Below, piece by piece: positions 8,757-17,652 of a stretch of DNA of 64,000 nucleotides. Numbering within the stretch: position 1 is the stretch's first letter; each line of letters opens with the position of its first letter. Below the pieces are notes generated by a model, which worked only from the letters and a program-made list of their open reading frames with translations, did not search any database and was not told where the DNA came from. Position numbers and translations under genes: made by a program. The stretch is from Ruegeria faecimaris (GTDB lineage Bacteria; Pseudomonadota; Alphaproteobacteria; Rhodobacterales; Rhodobacteraceae): contig NZ_FXTE01000013.1 in NCBI RefSeq assembly GCF_900182615.1, positions 36,190 through 100,189 of the forward strand. Reading direction: 5' to 3'.

Positions 8757-9617
8757 ATGACCGAATTGCCGACGATCAGTGTCGTTATTCCCAACCTGAA
8801 CTGCGTCGATTTCATCGAACGGACAATCCTCTCTGTGCTCGAGCAGGAATATCCCAAGCTGGACCTGATCCTGTCGGACGGCGGTAGCACCGATGGTTCG
8901 ATGGAGGTGGTCGAAAAGTACCGCGATTCGTTTTCACATATCATCTCGGGCCCGGATACCGGGCAGGCCAACGCTGTAAACAAAGGCTTTGCAGTGGCCA
9001 CGGGCGACGTAATGGGTTGGATCAATTCGGACGATGTTCTTATTCCCGGCGGCCTTGCCACGGTAGGATCGCTGTTTGCGTTGAACAAAAACATGAATTG
9101 GATGACCGGGCGGGTCACGTGCATTGACGAAGAAGACAATGTCCTGACTGTACGGCGCCCAAAGCCTGTTTCACGGGTAAGACTGCTTGCCGGGGATTAT
9201 CAGTGGGTTCAGCAGGAATCGACCTATTGGCGGCGTGACCTTTGGGATCAGGTCGGGGGCCAACTAAACGAGAACCTCAAGCTTGCCGTCGACGGAGAGT
9301 TATGGCTGCGGTTTTCGCGACATACCGATTTGGTGCCCGTGCATGCTCAGGTCGGGGCTTTCCGGTTCCGCAAGGGCCAGCGGTCCGAAGCGGCTGAGGC
9401 TTACCATGCGGAAATGCTTCAGGCGATTGAGGTCGAGCGTCAGGCGCAGAGCCGGTCGGATGACCTGATCGGGGCGATATTGGACACGCCGTTGGAATTG
9501 CGCTCTCGGACCGAAGCTGAAGGGTTGTTTCCGTCGCTGTCCAGTCAGGACCCGAAGGCAATGAAACGGCCAAATTTGTGGGTTCACAGTCTTAAGCGGC
9601 GGTTGAGCGGAATTTAA
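8757..9617 (+). CDS. Family 2 glycosyltransferase
   Basis: 286-aa GT-A fold transferase. Conserved segments: SVVIPNLNCVDFIERTILSVLEQ at the N-terminus, LSDGGSTDGS (nucleotide-sugar binding), and WINSDD at about residue 86-91 as the DxD-type metal site. VDGELWLRFS is near the catalytic-base region. No transmembrane segment, so a cytoplasmic enzyme acting on a membrane-associated acceptor. No other polysaccharide genes are adjacent, and sugar and acceptor are unknown. It ends 3' to 3' with the DUF457 gene, overlapping it by 4 bp. Confidence 0.85.
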   Translation: MTELPTISVVIPNLNCVDFIERTILSVLEQEYPKLDLILSDGGSTDGSMEVVEKYRDSFSHIISGPDTGQANAVNKGFAVATGDVMGWINSDDVLIPGGLATVGSLFALNKNMNWMTGRVTCIDEEDNVLTVRRPKPVSRVRLLAGDYQWVQQESTYWRRDLWDQVGGQLNENLKLAVDGELWLRFSRHTDLVPVHAQVGAFRFRKGQRSEAAEAYHAEMLQAIEVERQAQSRSDDLIGAILDTPLELRSRTEAEGLFPSLSSQDPKAMKRPNLWVHSLKRRLSGI

Positions 9618-10108
9618 ACCTCAAGGCCCTGCTGTTTCTCCCGCCTGCTGGTCCACCACACATAGGCCGCCAGGAGAGTGATTGCGATTTCGATCTTGAA
9701 GGTCCAATGGCTTAGAAAAGATAAAATCCAATGAGAATGCGTGGCCTGAACAATCACCAGCGGGTGGGTGAATTCGGAAATTGGCCAAGCCCATGCCACT
9801 TCGCCAACAATCGAATCCAAGGTCATATGCACCAGACCCCCGGCGCCGAAGGCTGCAGTAATGAGACCTGCGCGCGGGAATCTTAGCCGCAGCAGCAGGC
9901 CGAGCGTCAGGATGCCGAGCCAGAGCAGAGGGCGGTGTGTGAGGTATTCGTGATGGTGGTGGCTGCGATTGTCTACGAAATAGAACCACAGCAAATCGAT
10001 ATCCGGGGCGATGGAACCAATCATCGCAGCGGCAAACGCAGCTTTATCCAATCCGGGCGTCGCAGTGCGAAAGACCAGATACGCACCAGGTAGGTGCCCA
10101 ATGAACAT
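9614..10108 (-). CDS. YdjM-like membrane-bound metal-dependent hydrolase (DUF457)
   Basis: 164 aa with four or five hydrophobic segments. The putative metal ligands are in order: GHLPGAYL near the start, SIAPDIDLLW, HHHHEYLTHRPLLW and HMTLDS, as in the LexA-regulated YdjM family of predicted inner-membrane phosphohydrolase-like proteins. Biochemical function is not established. Its start codon overlaps the stop of the GntR-family gene by one base (TGATG), so the two are cotranscribed and probably translationally coupled. Confidence 0.75.
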   Translation of the reverse strand: MFIGHLPGAYLVFRTATPGLDKAAFAAAMIGSIAPDIDLLWFYFVDNRSHHHHEYLTHRPLLWLGILTLGLLLRLRFPRAGLITAAFGAGGLVHMTLDSIVGEVAWAWPISEFTHPLVIVQATHSHWILSFLSHWTFKIEIAITLLAAYVWWTSRREKQQGLEV

Positions 10109-10878
10109 CAGTGCTGTCCTGTCTCATGGTCCAGGCGCTGCTGCGCAATGGCTTCGTTCCGCAGGGCTTTCTGGTGGTCTTCCATGCAGATGCGAACAAA
10201 GCCCAGATGCTCCTGGACTGCAACGCGCGCCGCCTCAGGGTCGCGAGCCTGCAGCGCTGAATTGATTTCCCGGTGCTGATCCAGAATGGCGTCTCGCGTC
10301 GTACGCTGCCGGAACATCATCTGCCGATTGTAGAAGACACCCTGTCGTAGCAGGTCAAACATCGACCGCATCATATGCAGCATGACCACGTTGTGACTGG
10401 CTTCAATGATGGCCATGTGGAACTGCGCATCCAGATGGGCCTCTTCCTCGGCCGCATTGCGGGCATGGGCGGCTTCCATCTTGTCAAAGATCGCCTGTAC
10501 GACCTTCAGGTCGCTTTCCGACCCCAGTCTTGCCGCGCGTTCTGCTGCAAGCCCTTCCATGTCCCGGCGGAAGGACAGATAGTCGAAAACCGCCTCGTCA
10601 TGGCTGCTGAACAACCGGATCAGAGCCGGTGAAAAAGCCGAACCTAAGACTTCGGCAACATAGATTCCTGACCCCGCCTTGGCTGTCAGCAAACCCTGAT
10701 GCTGAAGATCAGAGATCGCTTCGCGCAGTGAGGGGCGTGAAACGCCCAGACGGTCGGCCAGTTCCCGTTCTGCAGGCAAACGTTCGCCGGGTCGCAGGAT
10801 CCCGCGCAGAATCAGCAACTCGATTTGTTTGACCACCGCAATGGACAGCTTTTCAGTTTGGATCTTTTGGAAGGGCAT
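10108..10878 (-). CDS. GntR-family regulator, FadR/FCD subfamily
   Basis: 256 aa. The N-terminal winged HTH (residues about 10-78) carries RPGERLPAERELADRLGVSRPSLREAI, diagnostic for GntR. The C-terminal part (about 95-225) is an all-helical FCD effector domain with regularly spaced Asp/His candidates for metal and carboxylate binding (HLDAQFHMAIIEASHN, HREINSALQARD). Similar proteins sense pyruvate, lactate, fatty acyl-CoA or other organic acids; the ligand here is unknown. A half-site pair TGGTCA-N7-TGACCA lies 20 bp before the start, which suggests autoregulation, and the divergent aminotransferase may be a second target. Confidence 0.87.
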   Translation of the reverse strand: MPFQKIQTEKLSIAVVKQIELLILRGILRPGERLPAERELADRLGVSRPSLREAISDLQHQGLLTAKAGSGIYVAEVLGSAFSPALIRLFSSHDEAVFDYLSFRRDMEGLAAERAARLGSESDLKVVQAIFDKMEAAHARNAAEEEAHLDAQFHMAIIEASHNVVMLHMMRSMFDLLRQGVFYNRQMMFRQRTTRDAILDQHREINSALQARDPEAARVAVQEHLGFVRICMEDHQKALRNEAIAQQRLDHETGQH

Positions 10879-10897
10879 GGCGGCGCGTTTTCGAAAT

Positions 10898-10916
10898 TGG
10901 TCAATTCATATGACCA
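10898..10916. promoter_or_regulatory. Putative GntR/FCD operator
   Basis: Perfect inverted repeat TGGTCA (10898-10903), 7-bp spacer, TGACCA (10911-10916), located 20-38 bp upstream of the GntR-family start. FadR/PdhR/LldR-type operators have TGGT/ACCA half-sites, usually with shorter spacing, so the wider spacer is unusual. Confidence 0.5.
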
Positions 10917-10970
10917 CGTATCCGGGCCTGGTTCAAGCAGGGGGGTGGAGTTGAATTTAGGTCAGCAATA

Positions 10971-10998
10971 TTGACATTATAAAATTTGCACCTAGGGT
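10971..10998 (+). promoter_or_regulatory. Probable promoter of the aminotransferase gene
   Basis: Perfect -35 TTGACA at 10971-10976, 16-bp spacer, then TAGGGT at 10993-10998. The aminotransferase ATG is 30 bp downstream of the -10. The operator at 10898-10916 is about 55 bp upstream of the -35. Confidence 0.45.
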
Positions 10999-11028
10999 GG
11001 GTCGCAACAGGGCAGGAGGAGGCCAAGG

Positions 11029-12219
11029 ATGACCCAGAATCTGTTTGCAACGCGCGCGTCCCGGATGAAAGCATCGGAAATTCGCGAGTTGTTGAAACTT
11101 CTTGATCAGCCGGGAATCATCTCGTTCGCCGGCGGCATCCCAGACCCAAACCTGTTTCCCACCGAGGCCTTTGCCCAAGCTTGTCAGGCCGCTTTGAATG
11201 CTGGGCCGCAGGCGCTGCAATATTCAGTCAGCGAGGGCTATGGTCCATTGCGCGAATGGCTTGTGCAGCATATGCGCGAGATCGGCGTCGATTGTAGTGT
11301 CGATAACATCCTGATCACCTCGGGATCGCAACAGGCCTTGGATTATCTGGGCAAGCTCTATTTGTCGCCAGGGGATACTGCGTTGATCGGCTGGCCGACC
11401 TATCTGGGGGCGATCAACGCCTTTGATGCCTACGAGCCCCGGTTCGACCGTCTTATGCTTAATGGCAATAGAGGTGCCGCCGAATATTCCGAAGCTGCTG
11501 GCGAGGGCGCAGTCAAATTCGCTTATCTGTCGCCTGATTTCGCAAATCCAACCGGTGAGACCGTTGACCTACGTGGTCGAGAATACCTGCTGGATCTTGC
11601 CGATGATCTGAATATCGCAGTGATTGAGGACGGCGCCTATCAGGCTCTGCGCTATGAAGGAGATGCCATCCCTCCGGTTTTGTCGTTAGAACAGGCGCGA
11701 AAAGGGTCGATCGAGGCCTGCCGTACGATCTATTGCGGTAGCTTCTCGAAAACGCTGTCTCCCGGTTTGCGCGTTGGCTGGGTGGTGGCCGCCAAGCCCA
11801 TTATCTCGCAACTGGTGTTGGTCAAGCAAGCGGCGGATTTGCATTCGCCCACATTGAACCAGATGGCGGTTGAGCAGGTTGCGCGCACGCATTTTGCCAC
11901 GCATATCCCATTGTTGCGCAAGGCCTATGGTGCCAGGCGCGACGCGATGCTGGAGGCGTTACAACAGAACATGCCCGATGGCGTTCAGTGGACGCATCCC
12001 CAGGGTGGCATGTTCATCTGGGTGACTCTGCCTACTGGTATGAACGGGGCAGACCTGCTGGCCCGTGCGCTCGACACAGTGAAACTGGCCTTTGTGCCGG
12101 GCCGGGCCTTTTTCGCGGACGGTTCGGGCGCCAATACGATCCGGTTGAGTTTCTCGAACTCGGATGAGGATACGATCCGCGAAGGTATTCGCCGCTTGGG
12201 GATAGTACTTAGGGCCTGA
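11029..12219 (+). CDS. PLP-dependent aminotransferase, class I/II (2-aminoadipate transaminase-like)
   Basis: 396 aa, fold-type I. The N-terminal segment IISFAGGIPDPNLFP and the QYSVSEGYGPLREWL block match the LysN/MocR-like aminotransferase group rather than AspC. The Schiff-base lysine is K241 in GSFSKTLSPGLRVGW; NPTGETVD at about 174-181 contacts the cofactor. Enzymes of this group transaminate 2-aminoadipate, aromatic or branched substrates with 2-oxoglutarate in the cytosol. AGGAGG lies upstream of the ATG. It is divergent from the GntR/FCD gene, so likely regulated by it. Confidence 0.85.
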   Translation: MTQNLFATRASRMKASEIRELLKLLDQPGIISFAGGIPDPNLFPTEAFAQACQAALNAGPQALQYSVSEGYGPLREWLVQHMREIGVDCSVDNILITSGSQQALDYLGKLYLSPGDTALIGWPTYLGAINAFDAYEPRFDRLMLNGNRGAAEYSEAAGEGAVKFAYLSPDFANPTGETVDLRGREYLLDLADDLNIAVIEDGAYQALRYEGDAIPPVLSLEQARKGSIEACRTIYCGSFSKTLSPGLRVGWVVAAKPIISQLVLVKQAADLHSPTLNQMAVEQVARTHFATHIPLLRKAYGARRDAMLEALQQNMPDGVQWTHPQGGMFIWVTLPTGMNGADLLARALDTVKLAFVPGRAFFADGSGANTIRLSFSNSDEDTIREGIRRLGIVLRA

Positions 12220-12263
12220 GCGAAGGAAAGGTTCTGTTAACCAGTTTTGGCAATGATGCGGAT

Positions 12264-12671
12264 ATGATCCGGATTTTGTCTTTTCTGATGCTGGCAGCAT
12301 GCTCGGCTGGGACCCCTCACTTTCGCGATGTTCAGGCGAAGCGTATCGCTGTGAATGGCAGCGTATTTGATGTTCGCGTGCGCGGAGATCTGGCCGAAGC
12401 CGTTCGGGTCAATTCGCAATACGCTCCGCGTCTTGGCCCGATCCGCGAACGAGCGGCCATGGCGATGGCTCAGGTCTCGGGGTGCCCGATACTGGATGTC
12501 CTGGGCGACGCGGCCGTGACCGTTGGGGTTTTGGGTTGTGACCGCGCAATGGGCAAGCAGTTGCTGCTGACGGCGGTTTCGGTCCCGAATTACGAATGCA
12601 TTGATACCGGGCTGTTTCATGACCTTGGTGACGGCGACGGCTATCAGGTCTTTGAGTGTACAGCCTACTGA
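12264..12671 (+). CDS. Putative lipoprotein, unknown function
   Basis: 135 aa. N-terminal MIRILSFLMLAAC matches a lipobox (LAAC, lipidated Cys at residue 13), so it is predicted to be anchored to a membrane leaflet facing the periplasm. The mature part begins SAGTPHFRDVQAKRIAVNGS and has three or four cysteines. I recognise no domain. No strong Shine-Dalgarno is seen. It lies between the aminotransferase and smc, 44 bp after the former, so cotranscription is possible. Confidence 0.65.
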   Translation: MIRILSFLMLAACSAGTPHFRDVQAKRIAVNGSVFDVRVRGDLAEAVRVNSQYAPRLGPIRERAAMAMAQVSGCPILDVLGDAAVTVGVLGCDRAMGKQLLLTAVSVPNYECIDTGLFHDLGDGDGYQVFECTAY

Positions 12672-12805
12672 ATCGTGCTTTTTCTTGCGGATTTAGGCAA
12701 GATGTTGTGGATAAGTGGGCCATATATCCCATATCCTGCGCGACTCCGTTGACTCACCCCCAATCCGTTGCGCAGACTTCGAAGGTATAGGAATCACGGG
12801 ACCCA

Positions 12806-15800
12806 TTGCCTTTGCGCTTTAGCAAACTCAAACTCACCGGCTTCAAAAGCTTTGTTGATCCGACCGATTTGATTATCGCGGATGGGTTGACCGGTGTTGT
12901 GGGGCCTAATGGTTGTGGCAAATCCAATCTGCTGGAAGCTCTGCGTTGGGTGATGGGGGAAAACCGACCCAAATCCATGCGCGGTGGCGCGATGGAAGAT
13001 GTGATTTTCGCCGGGGCCGCCACGCGGCCGGCCCGCAATTTTGCCGAAGTTGTGTTGACCATGGACAACTCCGAGCGGCTCGCGCCCTCGGGTTTCAATG
13101 ACAGCGACCAGCTTGAGATTGTCCGCCGCATCACCCGAGATGTCGGCAGCGCCTATAAGACCAATGGCAAGGATGTGCGGGCGCGTGATGTGCAGATGTT
13201 GTTCGCCGACGCGTCAACGGGTGCACATTCTCCGGCGCTGGTCGGACAGAACCGCATTGCCGAACTGATTAACGCCAAACCCCGCTCTCGCCGCCGCATT
13301 CTGGAAGAGGCGGCCGGAATTTCGGGCCTCTATCAGCGCCGACACGAGGCCGAGTTGAAGCTGAAGGGTACCGAGGCCAACCTGACCCGTGTGGATGACG
13401 TGCTGGAACAACTGGGCGGACAGCTGGCGCAGCTGGCCCGTCAGGCGCGTCAGGCCGCCCGCTATCGCGAAATCGGAGAGCAGCTGCGCCAAGCCGAAGG
13501 CATGTTGCTCTATCGTCGCTGGAAAGAGGCCGACATGGCCCGCCAGCAGGCCGAGGAAAAGCTGCGCGAACGCCTGACCGAGGCGTCGCGCGCCGAAGCT
13601 GAAGCACGCTCTGCCGTCGCCAATCGGGCCGAAATCGAAGAAACCCTGCCGCCCCTGCGCGAGGAAGAGGCCATTGCCGCCGCCGTCCTGCAGCGCCAAC
13701 AGGTGCAGCGGGATCAGCTGTCGGATCAGGAAACCCGCGCCCGTCAGACGATTGAAACATTGACTAATCGCATTCAGCAGCTTGGTAACGATATCGAGCG
13801 CGAGGCCGGGCTGAACCGCGATGCGGGGCAGATGATCGAACGGCTGGAATGGGAAGCTCGTGAATTGGCCAAAGCTGCCGATGGCCACGACGAAAAAGTC
13901 GCCGAGGCCGCCGAGGTCGCGCGCGAAGCGGCCGCTGTCCTGCAAGACCGCGAAGACCACTTGTCACAAGAGACTGAGGATATGGCGCGTCTGGTTGCGC
14001 GCCACCAGTCCGGCCAGCGATTGGTCGACGACAGCCGCAAAACGCTGGCCAGGTCGGAAGGTGAAGAGGAAAAGGCCCGCGCAGCGGTGGATGAGGCGAA
14101 AACAGCCCTGACCCGCGCCGCCGAGGCATTTGAGGCAGCGCAAGAGGGTGAAGAAGAGGCTCGCGAGGCCTCTGAAGCCGCCGAAGAGGCACTGGCCGCC
14201 GCTGACGAGTTACGCAATGAAACCCAGGGCCGCGAGGCCGAGGCCCGTGCGAAAAGATCCGAAGCTGAAGGTGAGCTGGGTGCGATCCGCGCCGAGACCA
14301 CAGCTCTGGCCAAGCTGGTTGAACGGGATACCGCAGAAGGCGGGCAGGTGCTCGACATGCTGCGTGTGGCTCCGGGTTATGAAAAGGCATTGGGCGCTGC
14401 GCTTGCGGATGATCTGAGGGCACCCTTGGTCGAGGGCGACGGGCCATCAGGCTGGGTACCGGTTGCTGGCTATGATGCCGATCAATCGCTGCCCAATGGG
14501 GCCGAGCCGCTGGCCTTGCATGTATCCGGTCCTGATCGCCTCAGCCGCCGGATCGCGCAGATCGGTTTGGTTGACGCGGATCAGGGCGCACGCTTGCAAG
14601 CCTCGCTTAAACCCGGTCAACGGCTGGTTTCGCGTTCGGGCGACCTGTGGCGGTGGGACGGATTCCGTGCCTGGGCCGAGGATGCGCCAAGTGCGGCCGC
14701 CCTGCGGCTTGAACAGCTCAACAAACTTGAGGCACTGAAACAGGAACTGGCCAGGACCGAGGCGCAGGCCGACGGGGCCCGCGCCGCGCACGAGACGCTG
14801 TCGCAACAACTGGCCGACGTGACCGAGGCTGACCGCCGCGCCCGCGAGGCACGCCGCGCCGCCGATCAGCGCATGGCTGAAACCGCGCGTCTGCTCAGCA
14901 GGGCCGAGGCCGATCGCAATCTGGCGCAGGGCAGGCTGGAAACGCTGGCGCTTGCCGTTGATCGCCACAAAGAGGATGCGATGTCCGCCCGCGCCCAACT
15001 GCGCGAGGCCGAGGGCGCCTTAACCGGTCTGGGCAATCTCGACAATGCCCGCGCGCAGGTCGAAGACATCAAACAGACGGTCGAGGCGGCGCGGATCACG
15101 ATGCTGACTCACCGCTCGTCCCATGACGAGCTGCGCCGCGAGGGCGAGGCCCGTACCCGCCGTACACAAGAGGTCACCAAGGACCTCAGCGGTTGGCGGC
15201 ACCGCCTGGACAGCGCCGAAAAGCGGATCTCGGAACTGGCCGAGCGCAAGGAAAGTTCCGAGGAAGAGCTATCCGAAGCGATGGCTGCTCCGGGCGAAAT
15301 CGCCGAGGCGCGTGAAGAGTTGAACGAATTAATCGAAACTGCCGAAGCCCGCCGGGCCGAGGCCGCCGACAAGCTGGCTGCCGCCGAGTCCCGCCAGCGA
15401 GAGATTGTGCTGGCTGAGCGCGAAGCGGAACGTTTGGCTTCGGAAGCGCGCGAAAGCCGTGCCGCCGCTGAGGCGCGCTGTGATGCCGCCAAAGAGGCCG
15501 TATCGGCAGCGGCCGAGCGTATCGCTGAGGATCAACAGCTAACCCCGAACCAGTTGCTGAACCAGCTGGATGTGAATCCCGACCAGATGCCAGCTGCTGA
15601 TGCTCTTGAGGCCGAGGTCAACCGCCACAAACGCCAGCGCGATGCGATGGGCGCGGTAAACCTGCGTGCCGAAGAGGACAGCAAAGATGTTCAGGAAGAA
15701 TTCGACACGCTGAACGGCGAAAAGGCCGATCTCGAAGAGGCGATCAAAGCGCTGCGCAGCGGCATCTCCAGCCTCAACCGCGAAGGACGCGAACGGCTAC

Positions 15801-16267
15801 TGACCGCGTTTGAACAGGTGAATTCGAACTTCGCCATGTTGTTCAAGCATCTCTTTGGTGGTGGCGAGGCCAATCTGGTCATGGTCGAAAGCGACGACCC
15901 TCTGGATGCCGGCCTTGAAATCATGTGCCAGCCGCCGGGCAAGAAATTGTCGACGCTCAGCCTGCTTTCGGGCGGTGAACAGACCCTGACCGCGACGGCC
16001 CTGATCTTTGGCGTCTTTCTGGCGAACCCGGCTCCGATCTGTGTTCTGGACGAGGTCGATGCGCCGCTGGATGATGCCAACGTGACCCGGTTCTGCGACC
16101 TTCTGGACGAGATGTGCCGCCAGACCGACACACGGTTCCTGATCATCACCCACCACGCGGTGACCATGGCGCGGATGGATCGTCTGTTCGGCGTCACCAT
16201 GCAAGAACAGGGTGTCAGCCAGCTGGTCTCGGTTGATCTGAAGAAAGCCGAACAGATGGTCGCCTGA
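12806..16267 (+). CDS. smc: Chromosome segregation protein SMC
   Basis: 1153 aa, the expected SMC length. Walker A GPNGCGKS at residues 33-40; two long alanine/glutamate/arginine-rich coiled-coil arms; a hinge at about 510-620 (from GGQVLDMLRVAPGYEKALGAAL); C-terminal ABC signature LSGGEQTLTATAL and Walker B PICVLDEVDAPLDDANV. The homodimer works with ScpA/ScpB to compact and segregate the chromosome. The start is a TTG at 12806, giving MPLRFSKLKLTGFKSF, which matches the family N-terminus; no ATG is available in frame there. TTGACT at 12749 may be part of a promoter. Confidence 0.96.
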   Translation: MPLRFSKLKLTGFKSFVDPTDLIIADGLTGVVGPNGCGKSNLLEALRWVMGENRPKSMRGGAMEDVIFAGAATRPARNFAEVVLTMDNSERLAPSGFNDSDQLEIVRRITRDVGSAYKTNGKDVRARDVQMLFADASTGAHSPALVGQNRIAELINAKPRSRRRILEEAAGISGLYQRRHEAELKLKGTEANLTRVDDVLEQLGGQLAQLARQARQAARYREIGEQLRQAEGMLLYRRWKEADMARQQAEEKLRERLTEASRAEAEARSAVANRAEIEETLPPLREEEAIAAAVLQRQQVQRDQLSDQETRARQTIETLTNRIQQLGNDIEREAGLNRDAGQMIERLEWEARELAKAADGHDEKVAEAAEVAREAAAVLQDREDHLSQETEDMARLVARHQSGQRLVDDSRKTLARSEGEEEKARAAVDEAKTALTRAAEAFEAAQEGEEEAREASEAAEEALAAADELRNETQGREAEARAKRSEAEGELGAIRAETTALAKLVERDTAEGGQVLDMLRVAPGYEKALGAALADDLRAPLVEGDGPSGWVPVAGYDADQSLPNGAEPLALHVSGPDRLSRRIAQIGLVDADQGARLQASLKPGQRLVSRSGDLWRWDGFRAWAEDAPSAAALRLEQLNKLEALKQELARTEAQADGARAAHETLSQQLADVTEADRRAREARRAADQRMAETARLLSRAEADRNLAQGRLETLALAVDRHKEDAMSARAQLREAEGALTGLGNLDNARAQVEDIKQTVEAARITMLTHRSSHDELRREGEARTRRTQEVTKDLSGWRHRLDSAEKRISELAERKESSEEELSEAMAAPGEIAEAREELNELIETAEARRAEAADKLAAAESRQREIVLAEREAERLASEARESRAAAEARCDAAKEAVSAAAERIAEDQQLTPNQLLNQLDVNPDQMPAADALEAEVNRHKRQRDAMGAVNLRAEEDSKDVQEEFDTLNGEKADLEEAIKALRSGISSLNREGRERLLTAFEQVNSNFAMLFKHLFGGGEANLVMVESDDPLDAGLEIMCQPPGKKLSTLSLLSGGEQTLTATALIFGVFLANPAPICVLDEVDAPLDDANVTRFCDLLDEMCRQTDTRFLIITHHAVTMARMDRLFGVTMQEQGVSQLVSVDLKKAEQMVA

Positions 16268-16321
16268 CCTCTCACTGCAACGTTATGAGCGGTTTCGTAA
16301 GAATTGGGTTAGGCTGCTGCC

Positions 16322-16672
16322 ATGACCCGTTTCCTGATCATCGCCCTACTGACTGCTACCCCTTTAGGGGCCGCGGAATGGACGACCAAGCCCGATGACC
16401 TCCCTCTGACCCAACAAGAGTTGACGGCGCTGGCGGGTCGGACGCTGACCTTTTATGATGACGGGCAGTCGCGATACTCGGCTGGCGGGGCCTATTCCTA
16501 TACCTATGCCAACGGAGAATCCGCGTTCGGAACCTATTCCATCGCGGAGGATGGCAGTATCTGCGTGCAATACAGAAACGGGTTCGGTCGATGTGATCTT
16601 TATGTCCTGAGTGCTGGACGCCTGATCCTGATCACGGAAAAGGGAGAGCGTTTCCCGGTACGGCCCGAGTGA
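16322..16672 (+). CDS. Secreted protein of unknown function
   Basis: 116 aa with a clear Sec signal peptide (MTRFLIIALLTATPLGAAE, cleavage likely after GAA). The mature region includes LAGRTLTFYDDGQSRYSAGG, FGTYSIAEDGSICVQY and GRCDLYVLSAGRLILITEKGERFPV. This looks like a small all-beta domain with two cysteines that could pair. No domain is recognised with confidence. Periplasmic location is inferred from the signal peptide. It follows smc by 54 bp. Confidence 0.6.
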   Translation: MTRFLIIALLTATPLGAAEWTTKPDDLPLTQQELTALAGRTLTFYDDGQSRYSAGGAYSYTYANGESAFGTYSIAEDGSICVQYRNGFGRCDLYVLSAGRLILITEKGERFPVRPE

Positions 16673-16786
16673 CATTCAAGAAACCGCGGCATCTGTTGAA
16701 AATGATCTGAAAATTTGGATCTTTGGTGGTCATTTAATCGTAATATTTCAAAATTAGATGGGGATCAGGGGCGAATTCTCACCCCG

Positions 16787-16815
16787 CGTTGTTGTAAGTT
16801 CCCGTATCAACAACG
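16787..16815 (+). promoter_or_regulatory. Hairpin in the leader of the amidotransferase gene
   Basis: CGTTGTTG at 16787-16794 pairs with CAACAACG at 16808-16815 (8 bp, loop 13 nt), ending 19 bp before the ATG and just upstream of the ribosome-binding site. Could influence translation or be an operator. Confidence 0.35.
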
Positions 16816-16834
16816 GATCAAAAGAGGCGGGTCG

Positions 16835-17632
16835 ATGTGCAGATTTCTGGCTTGGGCGGGTGCGAAACGGTTTCTGGACGAACTTGTCATGGACCAGGAA
16901 CAGTCGCTGGTGCATCAAAGCAGAAACGCCCTGATTGGCAAAACGCCGATCAACGCGGATGGTTTTGGGTTGGCCTGGTATTCCGGGCGCGAAACGCCGT
17001 GTTTTTACAAAGACACCAACCCGGCTTGGTCGGATGCCAACTTGAAACAGTTGACCCATCACACGAAATCGCACCTGTTCCTGGCGCATGTACGTGCCTC
17101 AACTGGGACTGCCACGTCGCGGAACAACTGCCATCCTTTTGGCTGTGGTAAGTGGAGCTTTATGCATAACGGGCAGGCAGGTGGCCATGACCGTATCCGC
17201 CAACAGCTTGACGGGATGATACCGGGCCACCTGTACGATCATCGCCTTGGCGCAACTGAAAGCGAGGCGATTTTTCTGATTGCCCATGGCGAAGGGTTGG
17301 ACGCCGAACCCATCGCCGCGATGGAGCGTGCGGTGCACCGTGTCGAAGTGCTTGCCCGCGCCAAAGGAAGCCTACCCCATATGCGCTTTGCCGCCTGCTG
17401 GTCCGATGGAGATCGCCTGTTTGCTGCGCGCTATGCCTCGGACCGTTTCGCACCCAGCCTGCATTACAGGCCCTGCGATGATGGGATCATTATCGCGTCT
17501 GAGCCGCTGGATGCGAAGAATGGCGATTGGGCCGAGATCCCGGCAAATACCGCCATCGAGACACGCGGCGATAGGCTGCAGATGCATGTGTTTGAGCCGA
17601 ACGGGCGATCTTTGGACGCCGAAGTCGCCTAG
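16835..17632 (+). CDS. Class II glutamine amidotransferase domain protein (YafJ/EgtC-like)
   Basis: 265 aa starting MCRFLAWAG, so Cys2 becomes the N-terminal nucleophile after Met removal, the signature of Ntn-type glutamine amidotransferases. Supporting residues: NADGFGLAWY, HVRAST (glutamine-binding Arg), NCHPF and SFMHNGQ (oxyanion Asn-Gly), then SDGDRLFAARYASDR. The long frame upstream to 16715 is discarded because processing requires Cys at position 2; a purine-rich AAAGAGGCGGG precedes this ATG. No synthase domain is fused; the ammonia acceptor is unknown. The ergothioneine genes that accompany EgtC are not adjacent. Confidence 0.85.
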   Translation: MCRFLAWAGAKRFLDELVMDQEQSLVHQSRNALIGKTPINADGFGLAWYSGRETPCFYKDTNPAWSDANLKQLTHHTKSHLFLAHVRASTGTATSRNNCHPFGCGKWSFMHNGQAGGHDRIRQQLDGMIPGHLYDHRLGATESEAIFLIAHGEGLDAEPIAAMERAVHRVEVLARAKGSLPHMRFAACWSDGDRLFAARYASDRFAPSLHYRPCDDGIIIASEPLDAKNGDWAEIPANTAIETRGDRLQMHVFEPNGRSLDAEVA

Positions 17633-17652
17633 ATCGCCGTATCGAAGAGCGA

